Assembly: GCA_963854835.1 (NCBI GenBank)
Contig: OY978529.1
Coordinates: forward strand, 41,660,055-41,724,054
Length of the DNA: 64,000 bases
Direction of reading: 5' to 3'
Origin: Megamerina dolium
Taxonomy: Eukaryota; Arthropoda; Insecta; Diptera; Megamerinidae
The notes beneath the pieces are model-generated. The model saw only the letters and a program-made list of their open reading frames with translations. It ran no database searches and had not been told where the DNA came from. Shown one piece after another: positions 34,130-46,140 of this stretch (position 1 is its first letter; each line of letters opens with the position of its first letter). The position numbers and the translations under genes are program-made.

Positions 34130-35180
34130 ATAAAACTAGAAAGTTGAAAGATATGCTAAAATACCAACAGCTGATTAGAATAAAGATCGGAGTCGATTTG
34201 AGCCATGTGCGTCCGTTCACCTATCTGTTCGTATGATAGCCGCCGTAGTTGAGAAGCAATCTATCTGAAATTGATTGTGTAATATTATTTTCACCAAAAA
34301 ATAGATATTTTCTTTAATGGGCAAAATTGGATGAAAATCACGACTACCTCCCATAGAAAAATCTATTTGCCAAATGTGTTTTTTCACACTTTATACGCGA
34401 TAATATAAAGCTATCGAACCAAAACTTGGTGTATGAAGTTTATCTAATCATGGAATATTTTTGCTAAAAAATGGGCTAAATCTGTTGAAAACCACGCCTA
34501 TCTCCCATACAAACTACGGTTTCCGTATGTATATTTTGACACTTTATGCACGATAATATAAAGCTATCGAACCAAAACTTCGTAGGTAAAGTTTATCTAA
34601 GCATAGAATGTCTCTGGTATAAAATGGTCTAAATCTCTTGAAAACCACGCCTATCTCCCATACAAACTTAGGCTTCCGAATGTATAATTTCATCCGTTAT
34701 GTTAATAAAGTTTTCGAACTGAAACTCATTGCATAGTATTTTTTTACTCTGATTTATAAATATCTTCAAAAATGGATGGAATTGGATAAAATCCACACCT
34801 ACCTGCCATACAAAGTTATGCTTTCACATGCATTTTTTCACACTTTTTGCATGATAATATAAGGAAAACAATTTGAAACTCGACACATGCTATTATATTG
34901 ACTAGTTAATAAACATATTCGAAAATGGATTAAATCGGATCAAATTCACGACAACGTCCTATACAAACATATGCTTCCGAATGAATGATTTGACACTTTG
35001 AGCACGAAAATATAAATTTATTACACTAAAACTCGATGTATGCTATTATATATTTACATACTAATAAACATATTGAAAAATGAGTGGAATCCGACAAGAA
35101 TCACGCCTACTTCTCATACAAAATTATATTCTTAACTGTACTTTGCGCACGAACATTTGAAGTTATACGACTAAAGTTTA
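34130..35180 (+). repeat. Repeat family A, locus 2 (6 units, ~153 bp) with leader
   Basis: The core CTCCCATACAAAC recurs near 34348, 34502, 34655, 34803, 34956 and 35110, spacing 148-154. The intervening segments CGATAATATAAAGCTATCGA and CAAAACTT(G/C)GT are well conserved between units 1 and 3. It is preceded by AACTAGAAAGTTGAAAG (34134) and GCCATGTGCGTCCGTTC (34202). These resemble, by recall, a leader that accompanies related repeats in other dipterans. Confidence 0.88.
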
Positions 35181-37349
35181 TGGATATTACTATCAACATA
35201 CAAAAATCAACGCCAAATACACTTTTATAAATTCAAAGCACTGCAAATACAAAGATTTTTCGAAAATTGCATATCCTGAGCCAATTACCAAACCCCATAG
35301 AATCATATCTAATTATCTAATATATCAAGACTTTATCTACCGCATGGTATATCAATTTATAACTGCAAGACTCTCAAAAGGAACACCCTATATAACCAGT
35401 TTGGCAGAAAAAAAATAAAATAAAAAGCGAAAAACAAAACAATATGAACAACCATCGAAGGATATCAGGATAAGGACTATACTACGTTACCCTATCCATT
35501 CGTATCTATGTAGTCCTTCATATCGTGTCAGTCATTCGATCGTCAAACTGTCTTTACGACCATGGTCCACCATGGTTTGTTATCAGTGAGAACAAACTGT
35601 GTTGGCGTTCATCAGTTCTAATTCGTTTGCACTTCGCATTTGCTGTCTTCCCATTGACGCCATCTCACTCACCGACGACCACAGTGATTCTGCTTGTCAT
35701 TATGAAGTAAACTTATTTGTTTGTAAGTCTGTCTCAGTTATGTAGGAAAATTAAATAGAAACAGCTCAGCGAAGGGATTATTATGAAGGCCGCAGCAGCA
35801 GCAACAACATTCGTAAAGCATGAGCTATAGTATGGATATTCTTCATTTTCATTTAATCCTAATGCTATGATGGTCTTCTAGTTTAGCTTTAGCTTTTTCT
35901 CATTTTTGTTTCTTTTTGTTTTCTTTTGAATATGTTTTTTCTTCTTCTACTTACGAGTATGTAGCTACCAAATGGAACCATAGAGCTCCAGTAGAGTGAT
36001 GATGCCCGCTTGAGTTGATTTTCATTTTTTTGTTCATTCTATTAGAGAAGAGTTGATTGCTTTTCTTACTGTCGGACATAGAATTTAGAAGAGATGGCAT
36101 AAAGTAGAATGTATATGTTGATGAAATGAATGAATGAATGAAAGACACATTATCTACAGCCAATTGAAAAGAAATTCTCTGTATTCGTTACTCAATTCCC
36201 TTCTATCTCCTGCACAACACTCCCTAGTGCGATATGTTACATGGGCGATTTCTATTTAAAACAAGTTCATCTAACCATTTTTCTTACATTTTGTCTGTTC
36301 TTCGATTTTCATCTTTCTTATCCTTTTTCTTCCAGTCGTTGTCATCGTCAACAATTTGCCTTTGTTTGCAACTCATCATACGAAATATTATTATACGTTC
36401 ATAGGTGGGTACAACTTTTTGTCTAATGTGTTAGTGGTGTTGGTCGCCTAGTTGGCACCGGCAAGTTGGTCGAGCTCATTTGCTTCTCTTTTCTACGGAT
36501 TTTCTACTGCCAACTACCAAATGCCAAGTTGGATGGTTAACTTTATCCTTGCTATACCAACACTACAAATGCAATATGGATTTTCTACGGAAAATCTAAT
36601 TGAGGATGGGCAGATTAGATTGGAGCAATTTATTAAAGCGCTTGAATAGGCGAAAGGTTTTGGTTTACTTACATAGAATATTGTTTAGAAATTTCGAGCG
36701 TAAAATTTGTATTTATCATCCTACACATGAGCTGAGGTTTCTTTATACAAGACATATAAAAACTTCATCATAACTGAGTTAGGAAGTAAGAAATCAAGTA
36801 AGAAACAGTCCAAGGTATGAGCATTCGCGCATATACAGACAGAAAACAAATTAAAGTAATCGCAGTGTGTGTGTGTGTGTGTGTGTGTCGAAGAAATTGT
36901 TGAATAAGTTTTGAGGAATATGCATAATGAAGGAAACCCCTATAAATCGATAAACTTTTACTTTACGGGGGGATCTCAACCACTCTCACTCATTTTCAGT
37001 TGAGTTTGTGGTTGTTGTGCAACTCCTAAGATGTTATAAAAATTAAATGCACAGCTCATAGGTAGATGAAGAAGAAGCATGCCCAATAAGAAAAATATCA
37101 ATGTAAGTAGAATAGCTTTCAAACGTCCTCACCGTCAAAACAGCCCTTCTTATCACATCGGTTTGAGCCGAAGATCTCTGCGCTAATTTCAGACAAGGTC
37201 CAAACATTTTATGGGAATTACCAGAGATAATTCAAAACAGTAAGCAGTCCAACGGAACAAAATCGATACTGAATTATGGAACCATCGAAACTTGCATTTT
37301 TTACAGAGTCGTACAATATGTTTGCCCGATTCTGGTGAAATTTTTATTG
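35181..37349. other. Non-coding spacer
   Basis: Mixed sequence with a TG tract (36866-36888). The small open frames show no conserved features. Nothing else is recognised. Confidence 0.5.
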
Positions 37350-37648
37350 ATAGTGGTTAGTGCGTTAGTCTTCTAATCTATAGGTCGTTGATTCAATCTT
37401 CGGCTGAAGCTTAAATTTAATACCGAAAAGATTCTTCTTTCAAACGGTGCCCACGGTGCAAGAATTGACAGTAACAATTTTCATTGGAAAAGCTACGAAA
37501 AGAACTCTGCGACTAAACTCATAAAAAGTGATGTCACAAAGGTTCTGCTGTTCAGAACCGGCTAAAATAAGTAGGTCCCTTCTAAAAATGTCCAAAATTT
37601 AACACGCACAATAGTACTGGAAAAGAAGCTCGGCCAAAGAGGCCTTTG
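37350..37648 (+). mobile_element. SINE copy with partial tRNA-like head
   Basis: Begins within the A box (AGTGGTTAGTGCGTTAGTC) and shows an anticodon-loop-like TCTTCTAATCT. A degraded B box GTTGATTCAATCTTCGG follows, then the body: AAAAGATTCTTCTTTCAAAC, GTTCAGAACCGGCTAAAATA, ATTTAACACGCACAATAGTA, AAGCTCGGCCAAAGAGGCC. The extreme 3' tail is lost and no target-site duplication is obvious. Confidence 0.87.
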
Positions 37649-38039
37649 TATTCAGTATTCCATAATATTTTTTCTGAGGTTCTGATCCAAATTTTTCCCT
37701 TGAAGATTCTAAAAAATTCAAAATTCTTTTTATGAAATTTTCTCAACCTTTCCAGCTTAATAGTTATTAGATCCTGCAGCTTAGGTAAATACATTTTAAG
37801 CAGCAAAGTCTCATATTTCAATCCGAATAATGGACGCCGACAAATAGTAAGACCAGACTTTCGATGGGGATTTCAAAAATCCATACTTGGGATGTCTCAA
37901 TAATGCCAGCAACTAGCGAAATTCTCTGTACGAGATTAAAATTGCCATGAGATTGTATATTAAAGAAGTACGTCAATAAAAGTGTGCATCAATTTTCAGC
38001 ACAGTGCAACATTAGGAGTTCTATTATAGCGTCAATTAA

Positions 38040-38500
38040 ATTAATTTGCTGTGGAGAGGGCCGATATTTAATCCCCAATCCACTTTATTGATAGTGCCGC
38101 ATTTAGAGTTACTAAATAGTTTCGCCAGATTTTTGTGCATTAACATTTTGGTTGAAAAAAAAGGGTCCGATATTTGTTCCCCAATCTATTTTATTAATCG
38201 CGCCACATTAAGAGTTACTCAATAGTCTTGTCAGGTTTTAGTGTATAAAAACATTTTGTTGAAAAAGGTCCAATATTTTTTCCCCAATTCACTATGTTGA
38301 TAGACGAGCATTAAGAGTTTCCTTCAATAACTTCACCTGGTATGTTTGTTGTGTCAAAGAATTTTTGCTGAAAATAGGGTCCAATATTTTTTCCCCAAAC
38401 AAATATTTTGGATTAATACTGGATTAAAGTTTGCAATCAGTAATTTCTCGAATTTTGCTAAAACAAAAATAATGAGGTCCAATATTTTTTCACCAACTCA
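38040..38500 (+). repeat. Repeat family C, locus 1 (5 units, ~103 bp)
   Basis: The box GGTCCAATATTTTTTCCCC (or close variants) recurs near 38061, 38163, 38267, 38375 and 38474. Between the boxes lie TTATTGATAG, CATTAAGAGTTAC and CATTTTGGTTGAAAA segments in constant order. The frames are open for short runs but carry no recognisable protein. Confidence 0.88.
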
Positions 38501-38559
38501 AATTACATTTGTGAATTCTCAAATGAGTAAGTGGGTGGTATTTCGATCTATGCGAATGC

Positions 38560-40795
38560 ATTTTGTATCTTAATGTGGCATATGTAATTCATGTCTCTTG
38601 AGCTGCAACATTTGCCATCGACTTTTCGCCATCATTCATCATATGCATGTATATATACATATATATGTATATATATGTAAATATATGTATATGAGCGGCA
38701 CATCAAATTCTAAGGTTTTTGTTTTAAATTGTACGCATACGAACTGCCATAAGAATAACTAAATACCTCTCACTACTACCTACTACTACTATCACACTAC
38801 TACTAATACTACTACTATCATACTAAATTCTACTACTGTCTAATGCCAGCATTGTAATTATATACGAGTACCTTCTAAGATTGTAACGTATGCCAACAAC
38901 AACAACAACAACAATAACTTGGAACAATTATATTTGTAGAGTTTACGGTTTATGTGAGCTCGTTCAAAAGAAACTAAAGAAGCAGAAGAAGTAAAGAAGA
39001 GTTGAAGTATTTCTCTTCTAAGCATATCGTATGTATGTGTATGTGTATATGAATGTGTATAACTATGAGTAGTAACATGGCAATGTGTAGCAAGTAGTAT
39101 CAGGCAAAGTAATAAAAATCTAAAGAAGGAGAACAAGAAGAACTAAACTAAAATAATAGCAACAACAACAACAACAATCTTGTTCTTGTAACCAAAACTT
39201 TGGCATTGGCGTGTCTAATAGCAAATATCTAACGTCTTATGCTTGTATACGTATGTGTGTGTGTAGATGAGTCTGTTTGTGCTTGTATGTACGAGTATGT
39301 ACAAAATACACTGACAACAGCAACAGCAATAATCTTTATATATTTTTGTGTATAATATGGAAGGAAAATTACCCAAAAATACCGAATTCAAAAGATGTCG
39401 GTCCTTCTCATCTTGTATTGGGTACAATTTTATCCTATTGCCATTACTCCTACTCCAACATATGAGTATATGTATGTACCGGCACCCACTCACACACATA
39501 TGCACACAAAAGGTGGCATTGTTTTTGTACTTCATTTGATACCAATGTCTAACAGCAATGGCTGGCTGGCTGTTTGGCTGGCTGACTGGCTGTGAAGGTA
39601 AGGTAAGTGAAGTTCCATTTCCAAACACTTACGTACACAAGCCTATATAAATAGGCTGCTTGTTGGGGGCGTATGAGTAATCTTAGTATAAGGGTGCTAC
39701 ACATGCATATGTATGTATATATAAATGCATGTATATATATTGTATATATGTACATATATACATGTGTAGATATTATTCCTGCTGCTGTTTTGATACATAC
39801 TTATAGTAGAATACCAGCACACACACATTTGTATGGTTAGTTGGATAAATAGACGACTGGATGGATGGATGGATGGATGGATGGATGGATAGATGGATGG
39901 TTGAATGTACTTGTGTGTGTGTGTGTATGGGTGGTATGCATGTTATGGGTACGCTCCGTCATATGTGCGCCAGGGTCGGTGCTTATGGATTTTCTTAAAG
40001 TAACTTTGATTAGGGTACACGAACACATCGACACACACATACACATGCTATATATGGCTATGAGTTAGAATTATATGAAAGTGTATTTATATGTGGTCTG
40101 AATATTTGTGCGAGTATGTGAATTTATATGTCTGTGTGTGTTATAAAAGTACATGTTTCCGTGTATGCTTTCAAGACGTTGAGACATTGTGGCATTAGAC
40201 CTTTTATGAGCACACATTTATAGTGATTGATAAATATCCGTATTTCAAATTGGCATAATTGTTGAAAGTCAAGAAAATTGCAAAATTTCTGGCGACATTT
40301 CAAATAAACTCATTTTGTCTGGATGGAAGTTCTTACATTCCACAAACATTCAACTACAGCGGACTCAGGCTCAACAAGAAAACGGAGAAGACAGAGGCGG
40401 TTGAGAAGTTTATGACTAAATTTTCTTTTTGAGTTTGAGAAGACATCATACTGAATTAGAAAGTTTTGATTTTTTTTTTAAATTGGCACACTTTGTCGAA
40501 GGCAATTCAATTAGCTGGAAAGTTTGTAGGGTGAAGTTTTCTGAAAAGCAATAATTTAAGTCAAAGAAATTTTGAAAGGGCATATTTTTAATCAAAGTAA
40601 TTTTGAAAATGTCCAATCAAACAATCAGATCACAGTATTATGCTCAATACTAGGACATATTGATGAAGACAAAATATGCAAAGAACAAAATGATCGAATA
40701 TAATTCCATGGAGCTCGAAAATGAGGTCCAATAATATTCTAGGAATCCAAAAAGTGCAAAATAATAGAGTATATTTCAAGACACATTGTGGTTTC
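38560..40795. other. Non-coding stretch with ATG/TAC tracts
   Basis: Contains ATGTATAT tracts (38640-38695), a CTA-rich region (38770-38840), CAA tracts and the GGAT array. No coding evidence. Confidence 0.55.
39857..39900. repeat. (GGAT)n microsatellite
   Basis: About ten GGAT/AGAT tetranucleotides. In two phases it gives Met-Asp-Gly or Ile-His-Pro repeat frames on opposite strands. Confidence 0.95.
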
Positions 40796-40798
40796 TAA

Positions 40799-41010
40799 CA
40801 GTACCCACATGTCGGAAAACAATTGGCAATTCTTTCAGAAGTCACAATTTGTCATGAAAATGTCTCTAAAGGAGCTCTGTTACAAAGCTCAGAAAAATAA
40901 AATGTCACAAAGGTTCTGTCGTTCGAAATCGGCTAATATTAGTAGGTCCCTTCTAATATTGTCTAACATTTAACACGCTCAACAGTACTGGAACAGTAGA
41001 TCGGCCAATT
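40799..41010 (+). mobile_element. SINE, 5'-truncated copy
   Basis: Body of the SINE from CAGTACCCACATGTCGG through GGCAATTCTTTCAGAAGTCA, TAAAGGAGCTCTGTTACAAA, TTCGAAATCGGCTAATATTA, GTAGGTCCCTTCTAATATTG, ACACGCTCAACAGTACTGG and AGATCGGCCAATTTG. The tRNA-like head and tail are missing. Confidence 0.87.
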
Positions 41011-41119
41011 TGAATGGATAGTAAAACAATAGTGATCCTAAATGATATATTATCTGAGAAAAATTAGATTGTGAGAAATTTTACAAAGATTTTGTCGGAG
41101 AATACCCCTAGTGAATTTT

Positions 41120-41245
41120 TCCGTCGATTGTAGGGCAGCGTATTCAATTGAACATTTCTTTTTTGAGGGTCCTGGGCAATTTCATTCATTTACCATCTAT
41201 GAGTATGGTTTGAAAGCGGTATTGGATACTTCAGTCCTCTGAAGA
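41120..41245 (+). pseudogene. Possible decayed retrotransposon zinc-knuckle fragment
   Basis: A plus-strand frame reads DCRAAYSIEHFFFEGPGQF and continues ...EYGLKAVLDTSVL before a stop. It resembles the C-x8-EHFLFECPAF box plus tail seen at the C terminus of Jockey/I-type elements, with the key cysteine of FECP replaced by Gly. Only about 40 residues align by eye, so chance resemblance is possible. Confidence 0.35.
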
Positions 41246-42115
41246 AGTTTTCAGGTCCAATTGACCAACCGAGACTGTTCATATTTAAGCGACTTTATCA
41301 GTTATGGCAGGGTTTGAAAGAAAATTATCAAACCTGTATGTCTTTCAATTACACAGAACATTTTCTAGAATATTTTAAACCTCTAGCGACCTTACATATG
41401 CCATTTTATTAAGACTCTCCAAAAAAGGGGTCAAAATGACCCCTCCTTGAAAGTGCAAATGGGTTAAAATGTTTTAAAAAATTATTCTTCGTAAAATGTT
41501 ACTATATGCGCTCAAACTATATATTTCGCTCCGATATGAATTTTAACCCTTTGAAGATAAAATCAATAAATAAACCCTTTTATATATTTCACTTATTCTA
41601 AAAACACTCAAACAAAAAATTACAAACTTAATATGGCCATAAACAAAATTTTACCTAAGAATCCAGAAATATTTGGAGATTTTACTCTATGGATCTAAGT
41701 ATTTCATCCTGAATTGAAATCATTCCACCACAGACAATGACCCCAAAATTGTTACACAGTGTAATTAGCTAGAGCAAGATATTGAAAAAATTATATTGAG
41801 TCCGAATTGGCATTGAATCGACGATCATATGCACAAAAGACATCATCTTATTTTTCTTAACCCAATACGGAATATTATCAATCAGACCTTGTAGTCGAAT
41901 TAGACGAATGTGTGTGTATGTGTGTGTGTGTGTGTGTGTACAAATGACATAAAGATATTTTCATATATATACATGTGTGTGTATATTGTATGTGATTGCC
42001 ACGCGATGCTTGGTTTGTTTATTTTCTTGTTTCTTCTTACTTCGATTCAATAGGTACCGTACAAGTCAGTCAATGTTATGGTGCAAAATGCAGCTGAAAG
42101 GAGGAGATATGAGGG

Positions 42116-42118
<3 letters not shown>

Positions 42119-42146
<28 letters not shown>
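42119..42146. repeat. (GA)14 microsatellite
   Basis: Perfect purine tract. Candidate GAGA-factor binding or triplex-forming sequence, without further support. Confidence 0.96.
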
Positions 42147-42150
<4 letters not shown>

Positions 42151-42365
42151 ACAAGGAGCGACGGTAGTGCGGAATTACCGCCTGTGAATATTATTTATAA
42201 ACAAGTGTGTACTCCTATACCACTGTATGGATACATGCGCGTGTATTGCTATGTTTGGGTATGTGTGTGTGTGTGTGTGTTAGTGCGGTATGATAGCAAC
42301 AGCAGTAGTAGCAGATTAGGAAAACATTTGTGTCATGCTTTGTGTCTTGGCACCATACCACATAC

Positions 42366-42371
<6 letters not shown>

Positions 42372-42402
<31 letters not shown>
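42372..42402. repeat. (CA)15 microsatellite
   Basis: Perfect CA tract, with a TG tract about 70 bases further on (42468-42487). Confidence 0.96.
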
Positions 42403-42404
<2 letters not shown>

Positions 42405-42806
42405 CCTCACTTGTGGGCGCGTGTATTAAAAAAGACATACACTTACATATATGGATAAACGTGTTTATATGTGTGTGTGTGTGTGTGCGTATGTATGTGT
42501 ATTTCTTCGTCTTGTCTATTTTTATCATCATTTTCATCGTTTCACATGCGTTATTGCTTGGTTGCTGGTTTGTTGCTTGTTGTTACACATTGTTGCTGGA
42601 TTTTATAGTTATGTACTCGTATGTACTTCATAGCCAAGTTCTTTTGATTCAGATGACTTGTCTTGCAATGGCTCACATATACACATATGAAGCTTTCTTA
42701 ATTCACGTATATGGACTTCTTGCTGATTTGGTCGTATTCATGGACAAAATAATATATTTGTGCATGTTTGGATTTAAAAGATAAATAGCGACGGCAATAG
42801 CAACAA

Positions 42807-42876
42807 CAGCAGCAGCAGCAGCAGCAGCCATGTTACTATCCCAACCACAGATCGAAAGAAAATAGGAAAAAAGGCA

Positions 42877-42907
<31 letters not shown>

Positions 42908-42972
42908 ACACAACAAGAAAGAGAAATATAGAAATAACAACAACAACACCACCACCACCACCACCACCATCA
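42807..42972. repeat. Cluster of (CAG)n, (CA)14 and (CAC)n microsatellites
   Basis: CAG tract 42807-42829, CA tract 42876-42904 and CAA then CAC tract 42937-42972, all within 170 bases and all C/A-rich on the same strand. Confidence 0.95.
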
Positions 42973-43728
42973 CCAACTTGATGTCATACCAATCGTCTGA
43001 TGACAATGTTGACATCGACAATAATGTCTTCGATGAATCTGCAGTTTGCTTCAACATTGAAGCTTCAATGTTCGACTCGTCAAGCTATTTTCTTCTTCTT
43101 CATTGTAGACACAAGCAAATACACAGTCATAGCATATATTCTAGTCGACGTTGTTGTTACCATTCTTGACTGTGCTCATCGTCACCGTTGTCGATTTTAT
43201 GGTATTGTTGTTATTGGCGATATTGTCATCGTCAACAACGTTGTCAGTGTTGGTAGATTATATTGTATTTCCAACATTCGATTCATTCTAACCTCATACT
43301 CTTCATTTATCGCCATCTTCAACTGTGTATTTTTTATTTTTATTTTTTTTGTACATACTACATCTTACACTGTCATAATACCTCTACATCAACACTGTCG
43401 ATTCCTTTAAACATCACAGCAGCAGCAGCAGCAGCAAGAAAGTGATTTTATGAGTTGTTTCTTGAATTTGTTAGCTGAGAAAATGAGAAATGTTCTCGTT
43501 ACCTTTCTATTTTGAAAATAAATGCAAAATAGAGTGTGGGTGGAAAGGATAAGAGCAAAGCAAAAACCTCATCAAGATATTTGCTAAGCATTTGTGCAAA
43601 AAGTGGTTAATGAGAACATTGAAGGTTGAGGGAGGAAAATGTCAAAAACTAAGCAAAAAGTCTAAATGAATGAAACCGTAAGAGCTGTGCGAATAAGAAG
43701 AGAAACGAGAAATCTTAATGATGATGCA

Positions 43729-43751
43729 GATGATGATGATGATGATGATGA
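43729..43751. repeat. (GAT)n microsatellite
   Basis: About seven perfect GAT units. Confidence 0.93.
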
Positions 43752-43944
43752 GAAAGGTGACTACGACAACACATGGAGGATATTAAAATTTTGCAAATGT
43801 ATAAGCATCCTTTTCGCGAATATATGACTATAGCATGATGATGATGATGAAATTGAATTTCACTTGAAAGCTTTAAAGCAAAAAAAATATATATATATTC
43901 CTATTCAAAATTGGAGTGCAGGTATATAGCAAAGGCGCAATGTA

Positions 43945-44850
43945 CAAGGTGATTTTTTAACAGCCTTTGGATTTGATTGAGAAAAAAACACATAAAATTT
44001 AGAGAAATATATGAAATATTTATTTGAGTTCATGTAAATATTGGCCGCGGTTGCGCCTCAAATGGTTCATACGCTGGGTACAATTTTGGCATACTCTCTC
44101 CAACATATCTGGCCCGTATCTCACTAATAAATTCTTCAATATTGGCTACCAGTGCGTAAACCGTTGCGGGCTTGTCGCTATAGACATGAGTCTTAACATA
44201 GCCACAAAAAAATAGTATAAAGGCGTTAAATCCCACGATCTAGGCGACCGATTTACCGGCCCCAAACGTGAAGTAAATTGTTCACCGAACTCGCCTCTCA
44301 ATTGGGTCATTGTTTCACGTACTGTGTGGCATGTGGCACCGTCTTGTTGAAAGCATATGTCAGCCAAGTCCAGCTTTTCCATTTTGGGCAAAAAAAAAAA
44401 GTTTGTAATCATCACACGGTAGCACTCGCCCTTCACTGTAACGTTCCTGTTCATTCGTCGTCTTTGAAAAAGTACGGTCCAATGATGCCACAGGCTTATA
44501 ATCCACACCTACAGTGTATTTTTCGGGATGCATTGACATTTCTAATGCTGGCAATGTTTCTGGCTGTTCTTCATACAAAATACGGCAATTTTGATTGCTC
44601 ACGTATCCATTCAACCAGAAATGAGCTTCGTCGCTGAACACAATTTTCTAAACTAAAAAAATTGGATCTTCGTCCAACTTAACCTAGCATGAATTTTGAT
44701 AATAAAATTCAATAGTCTACAAACGTTGTTCATTTGTAAGTCGATTCATGGTTAAATTATAAACCAAACTGAACATGTTACACGAAAACAGCTGAGCTGC
44801 CAAAAACAGTTGCAGTTGCCAAAAAGAAAGTTGCTAAAAAATCACCCTGT
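43945..44850 (-). mobile_element. Mariner-family DNA transposon, internally deleted
   Basis: The inverted ends CAAGGTGATTTTTTAACAGC (left, plus strand) and CAGGGTGATTTTTTAGCAAC (right, minus strand) bound about 906 bp. They differ at only a few positions, with TA next to the left end and TA one base beyond the right end, as expected for TA target duplication. The interior carries a minus-strand transposase relic. The copy is shorter than an intact element of about 1.2-1.3 kb because most of the DNA-binding part of the gene is deleted. Confidence 0.92.
44030..44749 (-). pseudogene. Mariner-like transposase pseudogene
   Basis: Minus-strand relic of a DD(E/D) transposase. It opens with a plausible start (44749) reading MNRLTNEQR, then after a stop TIEFYYQNSC. 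It then jumps straight to LDEDPIF and KIVFSDEAHFWLNGYVSNQN, so the helix-turn-helix region is gone. FSDEAHF carries the first catalytic Asp, and FQQDGATCHTVRETM carries the second. In the third box the expected Asp of DLTPLDYF is Tyr (DLTPLYYF). Several frameshifts and in-frame stops occur. In life the protein would cut and paste its own element. This copy cannot. Confidence 0.92.
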
Positions 44851-45860
44851 TAAGACATTTGGGCAAGTCATTTTTAAAATATTGTCGCCGAACGGAATGT
44901 AAGATGGCAAATGCCTACACAAATACAGGTATCAGACCTATATGGCTTAAATGCGTCTGCATAGATAAACTCTCGACCAACACTAACCAAATTTATCATC
45001 GAATACCACAGCCCAACGTTTATTTCACTATCGAAGATGCACACGGTTACGGTGAACTTGATACCAAAAAGAGCATCGAATTTATCGGAAAAAGTGAAAT
45101 ATATTCCAACCTCTTTGGAAATGGTTCATAACAAGCGATAATAAATGGATCATATTTTTGGAAGAAGATGGTACTATTGGCTGGACAAACGAATTATTTT
45201 GTACTCTATTGCGAAAAACTGGTATGCTTTATTTCATTAAAATTGCGCCAGAGCCTGACTCGCATTTTTGGCGACTTGAAAACTACTAAAGGATGGAACT
45301 TTTGATACGCTCAGCGCCTAGTCCCAATTTGTTTATTTGTTACAGACCATCCGCGAGAACTTGGTGTTAGTGTAAAGCTCGCATTAAAGCGTGCTTGCGG
45401 AAATTGCTTGGTTCAACCTCGAAAGCTCTTGACAACTATGAAACAAATCGTTTTGCTAAAGAAATGACAGAAAATCGCATATGTCTGGTTTTAACAAAAC
45501 AAATGGTCAGAAGAAAAAAATGTTTTGTAAAAAATTATTTGCACTAGAGGCTTCGAAAAATCTTGAGCGTCGGACTCTGCATAATAAACTTGACCAGTTC
45601 TTGAAGAAAACATACGTATATTCGCGAATTATGATAATTATAATCGTTGATTTCTGCAAGCTTCCTTTCAGATTAGCTTCTATAACTTTTTCATAGCATT
45701 GCCATTTGCTTTCCGACAAGTGTGAGTGGGTTCAGAGAGCCCGATTCTTTTATTATTCAAAAATAAACTATTATTTAACGCACCGAATTTGTTCCGGACG
45801 GTTTTATCGAACAAACTTTAGCAACAAAACTTTCCCCTCCAAAAAAAAAAATCCCCCAAA
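44851..45860. other. Spacer, nothing recognised
   Basis: Single-copy-looking sequence with open frames of 70-90 codons (for example 44859-45131). These have no motif, no splice context and no match I recognise. Confidence 0.45.
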
Positions 45861-45867
45861 AAATATA

Positions 45868-46140
45868 TAACCTAAAAGAGAATGTCCAAGCACGCAGAAG
45901 GAAACCCTTATACACCTTTACAAATTTTTTCTTTATAAAAAAATTGTTAGAGAGCTGTTTGAGCCGTCAACGCACTAACCACTTCGCTACGGAACCGCCT
46001 TATTTATTGAACATTTATATCGATAAACATTAGAGAAAAAAATTACGCTCCAAAAACAAAAAAAAAAAAAACTCCGCTGAGGTAAATAGTACTAATATCG
46101 AATCACTAAGCACACAGAAGGAAATCCTTACACACCTACA
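45868..46140. repeat. ~219-bp tandem duplication containing a SINE head
   Basis: GCACGCAGAAGGAAACCC at about 45889 and GCACACAGAAGGAAATCC at about 46108 are copies, and the preceding A-rich AAAACT(C/T)C-type sequence also matches. Between them lies a tRNA-like SINE head. Confidence 0.65.
45961..45998 (-). mobile_element. SINE head fragment (A box only)
   Basis: The minus strand reads GGCGGTTCCGTAGCGAAGTG then GTTAGTGCGTTGACGGCTC, with an A box TAGCGAAGTGG. It is the 5' end of a tRNA-derived SINE related to the one at 3015. No B box or body follows. Confidence 0.55.

Larger units (their letters stand above)
41246..43942. other. Non-coding stretch, microsatellite-dense
   Basis: From 41.9 to 43.4 kb nearly every 100 bases holds a TG, GA, CA, CAG, CAC or GAT tract. 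Frames here are Thr-His, Val-Cys and similar artefacts. Confidence 0.6.

Noticed and set aside
35559..35576. ACCATGGT direct/inverted motif pair
   Set aside because: Short, common palindromic hexamer doubled. No further structure around it.
44859..45131. 90-residue plus-strand frame beside the mariner element
   Set aside because: No recognisable domain, no splice signals and no repeat match. A chance frame is likely.
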